A stretch of DNA of 64,000 nucleotides from Trileptium ribeirensis (lineage: Eukaryota > Nematoda > Enoplea > Enoplida > Thoracostomopsidae). Within the stretch, counting starts at the first letter, position 1; the number at the start of each line of letters is the position of its first letter. Below, in pieces: positions 1 to 13,200 of this stretch. The stretch spans positions 27,779 through 91,778 of the forward strand of contig JASANE010028175.1 of the NCBI GenBank assembly GCA_030248225.1. The letters are read 5' to 3'. The notes under the pieces are model-generated. The model searched no databases, had not been told where the DNA came from, and saw nothing but the letters and a program-made list of their open reading frames with translations. The translations under genes were made by a program, and so were the position numbers.

Positions 1-1071
1 AACTAATATCAGCCCTTTAAAACCATATGGTCAAAAATTATAGCCCAGAAATGTGCGCAGAAAGATTATTAAACTGACATTAAAATATATTTTTGCAGTA
101 TCTACTCGGCGAACCCGTGGAGAGAAAAACCATTATTTTAAAACTAATTTCTTTCAAGCGAGAGGGTTGTCATTTTTGAGATACTGTATATTTGGTAGTA
201 ATCGGAACGCCGGTTGCACCAAAACTCGAGTATCGGATTCAGCTAATTTTTGCCGCAAACGAGGTCCCTGTTTGTTGTTCAATATATGCGTGGTAAAATT
301 TGTAATAAAAAATTTTGATTTTTTAATCAAATTTCGCGGCCAAACTAAAACTAATCGCAAACAGTGCTCATGGTGCTATTTGCGTTAAAGCAAAATGTTT
401 TCAGTTTTTGGTATTCGCTTAAGTGCCATTGGTTAGCTTTCTTAATTTTCGAATATAATTTCCCCATTTCTACTAAAAATTTTTGAGCTACAGGGAAAAG
501 TCACCAAACATCTAGGCACCATAAAAGATACAACTAAGGCGAAAAATGCTAAAACTTAAGTTTTTCCCCAAAATTTTGTTGTTGAAATTTAGCATCTTCA
601 GCTCCATATAGCTCCTAACGAGCGTAGCGGGATACCCAGTATACCTTTAAAACAATAAAACCAGTATTTTTATCCGGTGAAATAGTCATACTGGCATTCG
701 TTTGTTTTCAACAAGCAACAAACTCATTAAAACTTCCTCTTATTTTACTTTGTAGGTCGATAAGATCTGGTTTTGGCTCTGGCAAAAATTTCCAGTTGCC
801 GTATAAAGCAACTACGGTTCCGCAGACTATATCGGAAAGAAATTTGCAAAAAAGTCTTGTGTATGTTGTAATTGTGTTTCTTCAGACACTGTCGCCGTGT
901 AGTTGACTGGTTTTTGCTCTCATGATACTTACAATAGGAAGCAGTTTAGTTTGTACATATGTGCCGAAATAACATAAGTTAGAATTTTAGCTTAGTCCTA
1001 TTTTTTCATTAGCCTTTCTTGTGAGAAAGAGTAATATTGTTCTTTATAATGATTATTAATAATATACTCAG
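1..1071. other. Left edge: presumed KIFBP intron, no exon supported
   Basis: AT-rich sequence ending in the acceptor before the first visible KIFBP exon. The family protein is about 620 residues and only 358 are encoded downstream, so roughly 260 N-terminal residues should lie upstream. I looked for an exon here: an open stretch near 94-170 follows a ttttgcag acceptor, but its translation does not resemble KIFBP and has no convincing donor. It is therefore most likely intron, with the missing exons off the left edge. Confidence 0.6.
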
Positions 1072-1292
1072 GTGTTGAAGAAACACGTAAGAAGCTTAGA
1101 TGGAGAAACCTCAGCGGCTACTTACTGCGCCACAGTTCCAAGGTCGGAACCTAATGCAAATACTGAAATGAACAATTCTAACGATGATGAAGATCGTGAA
1201 ATTATTGGACCCAGAGCTCGTTTAGCACGAGCGCAGGCTGATATCGGACGATGTTGGGCGAAATATTGTGTTTCGTTATTGGATAATTCCCG
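1072..1292 (+). CDS. KIFBP: KIFBP exon (first in window)
   Basis: Acceptor actcag, frame starts at GTG 1072, donor gtatgt at 1293 leaving two bases (CG). Encodes an acidic linker (NNSNDDEDRE) followed by the helical block ARLARAQADIGRCWAKYCVS, which matches the TPR-like helix pair of the family. Confidence 0.85.
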
Positions 1293-4200
1293 GTATGTAC
1301 CTTTGAATTCTATTTATACTTCCGTAACTCAGGTTTTGCTGGATTAGGCTCATCACTGATTGCTGACGTTTACAAGTTAGCATTTAAAAGCAGGGTGGTC
1401 CGGAAGCTTTTTTAGCTAAATAGGTTAATAAAAATTCTTGCTGTATACAGCTGGGTGGTACCGGTCTACGTTTTCCCAACTTTTCGGTTCTTGTGAGGTC
1501 CAGACTCATAATCGCGTAACTACATGTGCCGTCGGTCGTTCTTGCTCGCATGTTCTCAATCATCTGGCAACGCTGGAATGATGGAAAGAGATGTCATCCC
1601 GCCCGGAAAACTGGTTTATACGTTGAAATATTTCTGTTTAATTTGAAAAGCAGGTTATAAATAATTATTAAGGTAATTTTTTAATAATTATTACTAACGC
1701 TTATGTTCGTGTATTTACGTCTAAAAGTTGTGAGAATGAGAAATCTCTCAAACCACCATTACGCAACTCGCAATTTAAGCCTAAGACATTCCATTTATGT
1801 GAAAACATCTGTCTGAAATACTCTTAGCCCACGGCGAAACATGTATGGTTGTTTGCTTCGATCGAGAATAGTAAACGCAATAAACTTCGAATGAGTGTAC
1901 AACAGGTCATTGTTTGCTATCAGCGTGGGTTAAATTAACGGATTTAATTGTTACTATAAATCTCATTGTAGTAGAATGTATAAAAACGATGATTTTAATG
2001 CCTCCCAGCCTAGCTTTTTAGCCGGCTGTTTTCACATCCTTTTGATTCGCCGAAACGTACTGCTAAGCCTAAATGAAAACACCATTGCGTAACATATGGC
2101 GATAACATACACAAATATATGTGACTAGCTAAATAATCATATAGAAACAAGCATAGTTGTCCATGGGGGGATAGGTGGAATACCCCCATAGGGTCGAAAC
2201 CCAATAAGCAACAATTACCTCCTTCCGCGCGCCCCAGACACGCAGAAAATTCAGCCAAATCTGAGGAAAATCGGCAAAACTTGGGGAAACATTTAGTAAA
2301 AACGGGGTGTGGTACGCAAAAATGCAGAGGACATCTGCCCCTTTAGCCGAATAATCTTGGATACCTTTGAATAATGTAAAATATTTTTGATATTCGAAAT
2401 AGCATTTTGAAAGTTGTATTTTAAAGCTGCACTGGTAATTGGATAAACCCATTAAAAGGAACCTGTCGTTGGCTTCTAGGCTTCCCTAATTGTTTGCTTT
2501 GGACAGTTTCGCATACTTAATAGTTATGGTGCTTAATAATAATTAACACTTCAAACTAGCGGAGCAACGGTGGGCTAATAATTAATACGTAATGCGATTT
2601 AGGGTTTTCGACCAACAGTTTATTATGTCATATGTGTTATGCACATGCTTATCAACCACTGATCTTCAAAACTGCGATGACGAGAACTACCGAGATATAG
2701 CCTAAAAACTTACAATTATGGAAATGTTCGCGGAAACTGCTATGCGTTTGCCAAAAAATTGTCTAAGCTCCCAAACACATTGATTGGCATTTGGCTTCCT
2801 GTGGCACTGAAATTGATGCTTGCTACACGCTGAGTATAAAGAATGTAGATTGTTAAGGTGCAATTGTTTATTTCTTAACATAGCAGCAAGTCTGCTTTCT
2901 CTTTGTGTGCTTGGATACAAGTAATACTTCATTTACAACGCTACGATTGTTCTAGTCATATATTAAAACCGAATAATTCTATTTATTCTTCTCTAATGAC
3001 CGAAAAGACAAAAACTTTTGAAATTTTTAAATCACAAATATTAAGAAAAATTAAATTTTGAAGAGTTATTTTTACGTTGTAGGATCCTAAAACTTGCCAT
3101 ATTTGACGCATACCACTCAAATGCAATTGTTTTTATTGAATTTATCAAACCCGATACCTCTTGATATGCCCGTCTGACCTACATACATCTATAATGGAAA
3201 AGTGTCGAAATTTAACTATTTTTGTGCCAAAATTTAACAAGTTTTGCTCCGGTACCGTTTCGCATAGTTAATAACGCAGCCACTGTGGTGTTAACACAAT
3301 GAAACCAACTTGGTTAACGGGTTAAATAACCCTATAATCCCATAGTTTACCCGCAACAAGCGAAAACTAACTTTTTTAAAAGTTTCATTGCTTTGTGGTA
3401 TTTTTTAAACATTGGCTCATAACTCGAACAGAGCAGCAGCTCTGACAAGAATGCATAACAGCAAAGTTATACCTCTCGATTACAGAATACTCGATGGTCG
3501 TTTTTCTGTGCGAAGCCTCTATCTCGAGATATAGCTCTCGAAATATAGATTTCCAAATGCAGCCTTTCACCTTTTTCTGGGTTTCCCAAACTGCTTCAAA
3601 ACTACTTGTGGGGAACCGAGCTGTGGGCCCCCGGATCGAATTTGGAGGAACCTGGGGGCGATAGTTTCTATTTCCTCCCCAAGTCGAACTAAGGGACCCC
3701 TAGCCGAGCTGGTGACTGAAAAACGCGAAAATAGAATAAATGGCCTATTCAAAGTAAATATACAATAATAATGGACAATATATAGTGGTTTTATATTGAT
3801 TAACGGCAATTATACTGGTTTTATCACCTCTGGGCAAAATTAAGGGATTTTTAGCTATATAAGAAAAAAAATAGGCATATTTTTTGCTTTGCAGGAAAAA
3901 TTGGTATATTTCTGTCGTGCAGAAAAATACCTGGGGCGCTGAACTGGGGAAGCCAAAAAAATAGCTTGATGGCTGAACTTGAGGGCACCTGGGGGGAGGC
4001 AGAAATACCTGGGTTCCCCCTCTTTCGGAAAGCCAGCAGTTTGGGGCACATTTTGACCCGGAAGACGTGATCAGCGGGTTTATCGTCTAACTAAACGGCA
4101 CAAATGGATTGAATTTGTGATCAAACAAAAAATTGTGAAGATCTTCCGATGATGACTTAATATCTCCATAGACGGGCAAAAACGAAATTTTTTACGATTT

Positions 4201-7200
4201 TTTCAATAGCAAGGCTATTATTGGAAAATCTGTTTCACTCGCCCCGTTTCAATAATCATATTTCATTATTATGCGATAGTTGTCGACGCAGATTATTTTT
4301 TCGTTTATAGCGAAAAGATGATGCTCGATAATGTTGGGCTTAATTTTGAAAAAGAAAAATCAGACTGTGACAGTATGGAACTTCGATTTTCGCATTTGTT
4401 ACCAACATCAGCCAGCGAAAATGATGTCATATCTGCAGGTGAGAGCTACACAACATATTCCTGTTACTGTAACTGTTACTTTCAAAATCTCGAGTGCTAT
4501 GGCGCAATAACTCTTTTTGATTTCTATACATTATTATTATTTCCAATGATTATCGGTAATGATAACAATTGTCTTGGGCTCAACGCTGTTTATGCAATTT
4601 TAAAATATTTTTATTCAGTAATCTGGCTTCTCCATGGAACTTCGTGGACGGAGGGGGAGGAACAGGATCCCTTTTCGGGAAGGGGGAGCAAAAAGAACAG
4701 GGCATAAAATGGGGAATAACTGTAAAAATGAATGTTTTGAATTTTTTGGGGCTAAAACCAAAAGGAAATGCGTAAACGCTGCGAAAGTTGTAAAAATAAC
4801 GTTTTTCGAGCATTATTGATGCTAAACATGGAAGTGGTGTGCGCGAATATTTTCAGGGGGGGCTGCCAAACCGGGGTGCTCCCCGATTTGCAGAAGACTA
4901 GTAATTACTACAAAATGTGGCCGCGATAATATTTGATTCAGTTTGTATTTGGGGAGACAATTATGACCTATCCACGAAACCAAAATTTGACCTCGATGGG
5001 CTTTGGATTGGGAGCTCCAGCTCCAATTTGGTGGTATTTTATCCAGCTTACCTTGATGAAAAAGCGTACCCCCTGGTCAACTTGGGGTTGTTGCATATTT
5101 CGTGTTTTTCAAGCATTTACTATCGGTTTTGTTGCATTTTTATTGTTTGCACTGAAAATCCGTATTTCTACAGGCTGCATTTCATATTACTTAGGATTTT
5201 GTCATTAATATATAGTTGAAACAATATTTTGTGATATAAATTTTAAGCAGCATTATTATTGAGTTTTGATATAACAGTTTCTTGTTAGTAGGATCTTTCT
5301 TGATGTGACCTGAAAATACGTGGGTGTGCGTGGGGTTGACCTGGAGAAAGCCAAAATTTATCTGGGGGAATGAACTTGTGAGCCGCCGAAATTATGGAAA
5401 ATCCGGAGGGTCCTATCCCATCTGTGGAGGGGCGAGCAATTTAGTTTGATTCTGTTTTCAAATAGTCATCGTTTTACAGAAATTTAGACCTAGTTTCTCC
5501 CTGGTGGGAGACGTTGACGCTCCTCATACTTAATCTTTCCCGGTTCGTGGGAAGCTGTCCCCGATTCATTGCGACCTCAACATCATTATTTCTGTCGTTA
5601 CCCGGTTCAGGTATTAGCTCGTAAGCAAAAACGTAAGGTGAATGGTGATTCTAGTTTTTAAACCCTGAAAATAATCTATAATTAAATAACTGATGCAAAT
5701 ATAGTCTTGAATTTATAGTTGCTGTTTAAACTCCTCACAATTTGAACAAAAATCACCAGAAATCCCACGAAATAGCATAAAGCAAAATCATCTGAGCCGG
5801 GGCCGCCCCCATATTTGTTGAGCCCCTGGTTAAAGCAGCTGGCCATACCGCGGTTAATGAACCGGGGGTCCACTCGGTTAATTTCCCAAAAATTTTAAAA
5901 CGGTGGAAAAGTGGATAAATTCGAAACCAGTCGCGTTGAACAAGAACCACAAAATCATTTAGGATAATAGAGTACCAAGCAAAAATTACTGCTGCTCGCT
6001 CGAAACACACTGTCGACTCGCGTAAAAGCAATTTGTTCAAAAATAGAATTTTATTATTACATTAGTCTAATACTTTTCAACTGTCGAGCTACCCAGTCAC
6101 TCAAGGCTCGTTGTCTCGAAAAGTGTCAGTCATTGTGGCGGGTACTCTACAGGAAATTTGAAAAACATGTTTTCCTCACACTAATAAAATATAATGTTCT
6201 ACACCTTGGTAAATAATATTATTTTACAGTCTTCTGCATGCAACAAAACAAATTAGGCGTATATAACAATGTTTGACCTCATTCTGGTGCTTGTGATTGT
6301 CAAAACATAGAAACGGCTTTCAAATCTATTTATGGCGTCGGTTTTTTTAAAAATCCATTAGGGTTTCAGTGAATCAAAATAATTTTAATCCCGCTCGAGT
6401 AAAACCCGTAATTTGATTCGCTTTACCATTCGAAATTGAAACTATATTGAATAATAATTATTATAATATTAGTTTTGCACTCTTATGGAGTCTAAATCAT
6501 TCAGCTGCCTGGGTGATGTAAGAAATCTATGTTAGATAAACTTAGAGCACTGTATATAATCATAATTCAAGTCAAAACGTACATAGGTACTTATTTACTT
6601 TTAAGGAATTCATATTCTACTAAGCATAATATCCAGTTAAACAAGTTCCAGTTTTTAACACGCATCGCAACTGTTTGAATGTCTCAACTGCCATAGTTAT
6701 CCACCATGGCGTTGCTTTGTTGACATGTTGTTAAGGTTAATTCTGCTGGAAATATTTATTCTTCATAAATTTTTCTTGGGTAGTTGTAGTAATGTGTTTT
6801 CTTTAGTTATGCAAGTCTATCACAGTACGGTATAAAATATACGCTGAACTTCAACTGGAGCAAAAACCGGAAAAATAAAACGAAAATTTTAACCCGATTT
6901 CCGGTTTCGGTACGGTTTTCTCAGAACCGCAATAGGGACACGGTCTTCGCAGATATTGTTTTGGTGTGGCTTAGGCCAGAGCACTATTTTTGCAATATAC
7001 AAGTTTTAAATATAGATATACTAGTTGTGGTGTTGTGGCCTGGCGCTAAGCGCCAGGCCTTTTTCGTTGTGCCCGAGAAAGTATTCACTTTTTAGTACAG
7101 TACTGTTCAGTGTTGCGTGTGATGTGGACTATTAAAATACAACAACTTGATGCAGAAGGAATTTGTAGGTTCCTCTAGAAAAACCGAACATAGTCTGGCA

Positions 7201-10200
7201 CCTGTCGTGCTTAACAGTTACAGGTTATAATGAAGATGAACATTAGTGACGCTTTTCCGTCTGCCTTACAGGAAAGCTGGCGACAGCAGCATAATCTTTG
7301 CGCCTTTTGCCAGACAAATATGTAGTTAGATCCGCTATATCAACTTACAATATGTACTATATACGACAAATGTATCCGCTAAATCCAAACTTCAATGTCA
7401 AAATCGAAACGGCAAGTGCAGAGTACAATGTAGAATAAACAATACAACAAACAAACTTATATAAACAAACAAATATACAACTGCTGCCACTAAACCGTGA
7501 AACAGAGTATAGACAGCAGAACAACACTAAATAGTTAACACAACAGAGCTAAGAGATCGTTCTGAAAAATGGCCATACACTAAACTACCTCTGGAAAAAA
7601 TGTCGCAGAAGAGTAAGGGTAGACACACAGACAGACACACAGTATTTGTGGCCTAATATCTGCCACTGACATGTCAAATTTCAGTGCGATCAGACTTGTA
7701 GAATATGCAGATAATGCAAAAAGTATTGTTTCATTACTTAGTAAAGTATCTTTTTAAAAGCAGATACCTGGATAAAAAGTAGCCTATGTCCTGACCCCTG
7801 ACGTGTTGTACCACTGCCAAATGTGGTGTCAATCTGACCAGTAGTTTCGGAGCCTATTGCGAACACACACAGACAGACAGACACACAGGATTTTGCTTTT
7901 ATATATATAAGATTGCTACAGAGCAGTGTTCAAAGCTAAGAATGCTTTGCGTTTTATTCCTACCAATGCTTTGCCAGAAAATTTAAAGGCATAATGTTTT
8001 CGGCGGCTTCTATATGTTTCGCTAATAATAGAGCCATAATTAAATGTTACTCATTTTTCCTTATCGCAGATTATATTACAACGTTTGATGAAGCGCGGAA
8101 AGTATTTCTTAAAGGACAATCTAGTCTTCAACTGGCTCGAAACTACTACAAAATAGACGAAGCGTGTACTGATTATGTTGAAATTATCCAAGGTTGGTGC
8201 TGTTGTACAATAATTATAGTCTGTCAGTTGCTGAATTTTACTATATACATACATACATTGTCGTACAGTCAAAATCAGGGCTAAGTGTAGATAAAATCAA
8301 ACTATGTCAGAATGGAACTCATTAATGACAACCTTTGATTTTTCGCAGGCGCACTTCGATAGATTAAGTGCATATATAATCAAAGGATGTCGGAATGGAA
8401 CTCATTAACGACAACCTTTGACTAGACGAAGACGCAGTTCGATAAATTAGGCGCCATCGAAGATATTTCGATTAGTCGGAGAAGATCATTGCACAATAAG
8501 TTATAAAACTATAATTTATTATTGAATGTATAAAATAGATGCCGAGCAGGGACCGTTGGTCTGTGGATTTCCAATTTCGGACTATTCAACACCAGAACTA
8601 AAAATTTTCCATGGTAAACACGCTTTTTAATAATTTCCTATTACTCAATTACGGTAATTTATTGTAGCATGTTTTTTAATATTATATGAAATATAAGAAA
8701 TGGCGAACACGAAATTTTGTCAGAAGTTTAACTGTTTTCAATTTTCTGTGTACTTCTTTGTTATATTTGCGCAAATGGCGCTGCGAACTGAGCGGGTACT
8801 AACTTAGATTCATATTTAGCTCTCCGCCCAGTTCATAATATTGCAGTGAGAATAATAACATTCTCCAGCACTAGCCTTATGTAAATTGATCATGTTGGGC
8901 CTGCAGTTGAACTGTTTCAGAAATGATATATATTTCAACTTTTGATGGAGTAGACTTGTTTGATACCCATCATAGCCGTATTATAACAACATCAGTTTTC
9001 AGAGTTTAATAAGGCCAATAACTTCGATGGCTAGAAACCCATAATTGCCTACCAACTGTGTCAGAATTAAAATTTTAGGATTTTTCAGTCCTGTGTTAGG
9101 GCTACACTGTACGTTTTAAATTATCAATATATTTCAACAAAACCGGACCGTTGCAGTTGTTTTGTACCAAGCTGTCCTAGGGCCCGTAAAGCAGTTTCCG
9201 GATCAGGATCTTTATCATTAGTGTTCTTCAGACTACTTTTTTCGATGCATACTATGAATGCACGCTTCGATTTCAATTGGTTGGATGACCTCGTCGAACT
9301 CTATAACAATTTTTCCGCATTAATCCTCACACCCAAATGCAAAACTCCGTCATTCTTGTGAAATTGCAAAATTTTTGTCAGTCATTTTTCAAACTGTCAG
9401 TCTTTTTGTTTCCTTTTCAGCATTAGCAAAATAGAATGCTTTAGGCGCCCTTAAATAATTCGACCTTCAGTTATATTCTGCGATAATTATAATAATTTAC
9501 TGGCCTATCCATTTCATCATAAAACGGTCTTATTTAGCTTGACGAATTTCTGCTGTAGCGTTTCCACTCATTTTCCAGCGTTGGTTTCTCCGTAAATTGA
9601 AGATGGTGTATCTTAACTAATTCTTGAATCAATCTGCTTCATCGAAACGCCTCAACCAAGTCAAATCAAATGGCGGTAAAATTAATCGCATCAAGTATCT
9701 TCTTCCAAAGTAACTGAGTTAACGGAATTAAGCCATTAATAAAATATTCTAAAATTAGAACAAATCGTAAGAAAAATTAAGTTATGACCAACACGGGCAC
9801 GTTATATAGACTTACGGTTACTATCGTAGATAGCACATCTGTATTTAAAGTATTATAGTATCAAAATACAATTTATTTAAATTAAATCGAAATTGTTATA
9901 TACCGTTATTAATTTTATCGAAATTTATTTTCACCGATTAATAGCAAACAATATGCTGTTCTTAGTTTTAACAAATAATTACAATTATTGGAACTAAGTT
10001 ATCGCAAATAGTGATCGATACTCATTTTAACGAAACCGACTGAGATCGACAATACGTCGTTCGATTTTTAATCAGTCGCTTAATAGTATACTTTATCCCT
10101 GATTTAAACGGATATACATTAATTGAAAAGGAGCGAGCGGAGTTTTAAATGAGAGTCCTAGAGGGAATATAATGAAAATTTTTTTATCTGTACCGGTCAT

Positions 10201-13200
10201 TCATAACCCATTTTATGGTGGACGGATTTTGACAAATTTTTTGTTTTATCGCAAAAGTGATGACGATCTGCGCTTTGGTTGAACGCTCATGCTACATCTT
10301 GCGAATCAGGTTGTAAATGTTTTTTGCCAAATCTGGCCACACGGATACCGGTGTTTCGCCGCTCACCAACACGCGACACAGGCTTCGGATCGAAAAAATG
10401 AGAATTCCACCCGAATTGGCTCATCGAGATCTACAGCTTTGTTGACGTCGACTTTTTTGTGACACAACTCCCTGAGCAGCTGTGGGCCCGAATATAGTTC
10501 GTCGACTTTTTGCCACAAATAGCGATTTTTCAAATTTTGTTGTGTTATTGCTTGTTTTTACCTAACAATGAGTACCCATTAGGATCTACTGGATATGATT
10601 ATTTTGCTGTCTAGAATCCAGCTTTATATTATCATTTTTCATGGGATTTCAGGGCTGAATACAGTGATTTGGCTATCTATAGTCCAACTATATATTTCAT
10701 GGGTTTAAGTCAATGAACCCGATTGCCAGAACATAGCCTGTCTTGGTTTTTGCGTACAGGTTATCTAGAATTGTCAATGTAGGTGTTCCGATGGTCTCAA
10801 TACGATAGTTTGGTTATCTAGTGTCTAGCACGTGTGTTTTCAGACGTTTTCATTTGGTTTAGGGTCAACGAACATAATTTCCAGAATTTCCAGTCTTCAG
10901 TAGTTTAGTACACGGCATCAAAAATATAGTCTATAAAGAGGTTTTTCGGTATGCTGAATGCAATAATCTGGTTATTTAGAGCCCAACGTGCATATCTAGT
11001 GCTTTGTTATAAGTTCTCAATAAGTTTAGGGTCTCTGAAGCCGATTTGCAGAATATAGTCTCGGTCTTCAATTGTTTGATTACGTGTTGATCATCAAGAA
11101 TTATTGTCTATATAGGTTTTCCGGTAGGCTGAAAACGATGGTTCGATTATCTAAAAACCAGCACAAATATTTGATACGTTGTCAGTGCTTTTCGATGGGT
11201 TTAGGGTCGACGAAGTTTTTCGGAGTTTGAATGAGTTCAGGGTTCAAGAGGTTTTAGGGTGTTATATTTCAAACGCAGTCTGTTACAATAACAGTAACTT
11301 GAAAATTAAATCCACGCTCGCTCCGTTTCATCCTTGTATACGATATACTGCTAGTCCTACTGATACAAGAATGTTTACTGTTTTACAAAATCATTAGCCG
11401 TTTGTGTATGGGACATAATTTCCAATCTACCAATTCAAATGTCTTTTTCTGTTGAAGCGTTGTTTTCAGATGTTGTATAATTACTAAAATTATTATATTT
11501 GCTAAACTTTATATGTGAGTGCATTGTAAGTGCGTACACCGTGGTTGTTCTATCGACATCATGTACGAGATCGCGGAAAATCCTCGTTCGTATTTCTTCC
11601 ATCGATATTCGCGGTTTACCCAAAATGACTAGGGGTTTTGTGATGTACGAACGAAATTAGCGTACAATTCGCCAATCGCACATTGTGTTTTTCAAATCTA
11701 GTTTAATCAAGCTGCAGTGCTAGCTATATAAAATTATGTGATGTAAACGCGATTGGAAACTAGTTTACAGGTGTAGTCGGTTAGTATACTGCGTTCTAAT
11801 ATCTAAAATAGCCACCGTGAGCAGCGCCTCCGTGCATCTGTATTGCAAATCGTTACCGCGTTCAAAATAAAAATAGAGATTTTTGTGCGTGGTGAGCGGT
11901 TTTAAGATCACGAACTGAATTGACAAAACAGTAGTGTTGGTTTACGCACCTAAAGGGGGTCACGCATTAGTATCATGTCTTTTTGTGGAACTGTATGTTT
12001 CAGATCTACTATCAGCACTATCAATGCAGAAATAGAATAGATTTAAGATTCATTATATTGGCACACCTTCCAGCATTACAATATTGGTTTTACCTCGGTT
12101 CTGTGATACATTTGCCTCAGGTGAAAGCTTACCATTAGCTTAATAAAAACTTATGAATTCCTTAATCTTTCTGACAAATTGAAAGTTCGAGACACAATGT
12201 TCAAAACAGATCATTAAGGACACTGACGTTTCCACTGTATTGTGTTTTTGTTTGTCGCGCTTTTCAAGACAATACCTAACATCGCCGAAAGTATTGTCGT
12301 ACTGTCCAAAAGGCGAAATATCCTATAATTTCTTGTGCATTTTTGGGATTGTTCTGTTGTTTTATCAGATTGGTAGTGTCATTTTTCATATACTGTCACT
12401 TACGGAAATATACTTTTTGCGTCGTTTTCAGATTCTAGTCATTTATACAAAGCACTGGCATTCTTCGAACCAGCCAATGACCGAAAATGTAAAATGCACA
12501 AACGACGTATTACTATGCTGAGTGAAGTTGTGAACGAGCTTAATCCAACGTACTATCTACTGCTGTGCAGGTAGGTGTAGATGGGCGACCTGTGACGAAT
12601 TTCAACCAACAATGTATTTTATAAACCAGTAATAGTTTGTGAAAGTTAAAGTATAATTCCTTCTGAATGAATGTTGTTGCTTCGCTGTAATACCCATAAA
12701 TACAAGATCAGCACTGATCAGGTTATTACTCCGGAAAACTTTGTAAAAAGCTGTTTTGTGTACTAATTAAATTTAAAGAAAACATTGACTTGTTGGGGTT
12801 TACCGTCACAAGGTAAGCCAACTTCGTGGTTCTGCGTGAAGGCAACAAAGTTCTTCACTAAACTGACCTAGATAACAACTAAGATATCCAGCTATAGCTC
12901 TTTGCTGCTGGAAAATAGGTATAGGTAACTTTCTGTTTATTTGTGGTTCTAGTGTTGCATAAAAATTTGTTGCAAATTTTTTTTGGAATTTTGGTTTCAA
13001 AATAGTGCACTGGAAGCATTCAGGTTGTAACATCGAAAAGAAAAACATTGAAAAACAAAATGGCTAAGTTATGGTCTAAAAGTGTACCCAATATTCTTCG
13101 GCATTTCTATAGTTAGTTAATAATTTCTAGTCGAGTGGTCTAATGCTTTAAAGTTCCATTCATACATTGTTCCACGTGGCTCAAGTCTAAAAATCTCTTG

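Noticed and set aside
53..388. 111-codon open frame at the left edge as a KIFBP exon
   Set aside because: Translation shows no family resemblance and no fitting donor; the region reads like intron.
7037..7059. Hairpin plus T-run as a bacterial-type terminator or Helitron end
   Set aside because: The host is eukaryotic and no CTRR follows at the Helitron distance.
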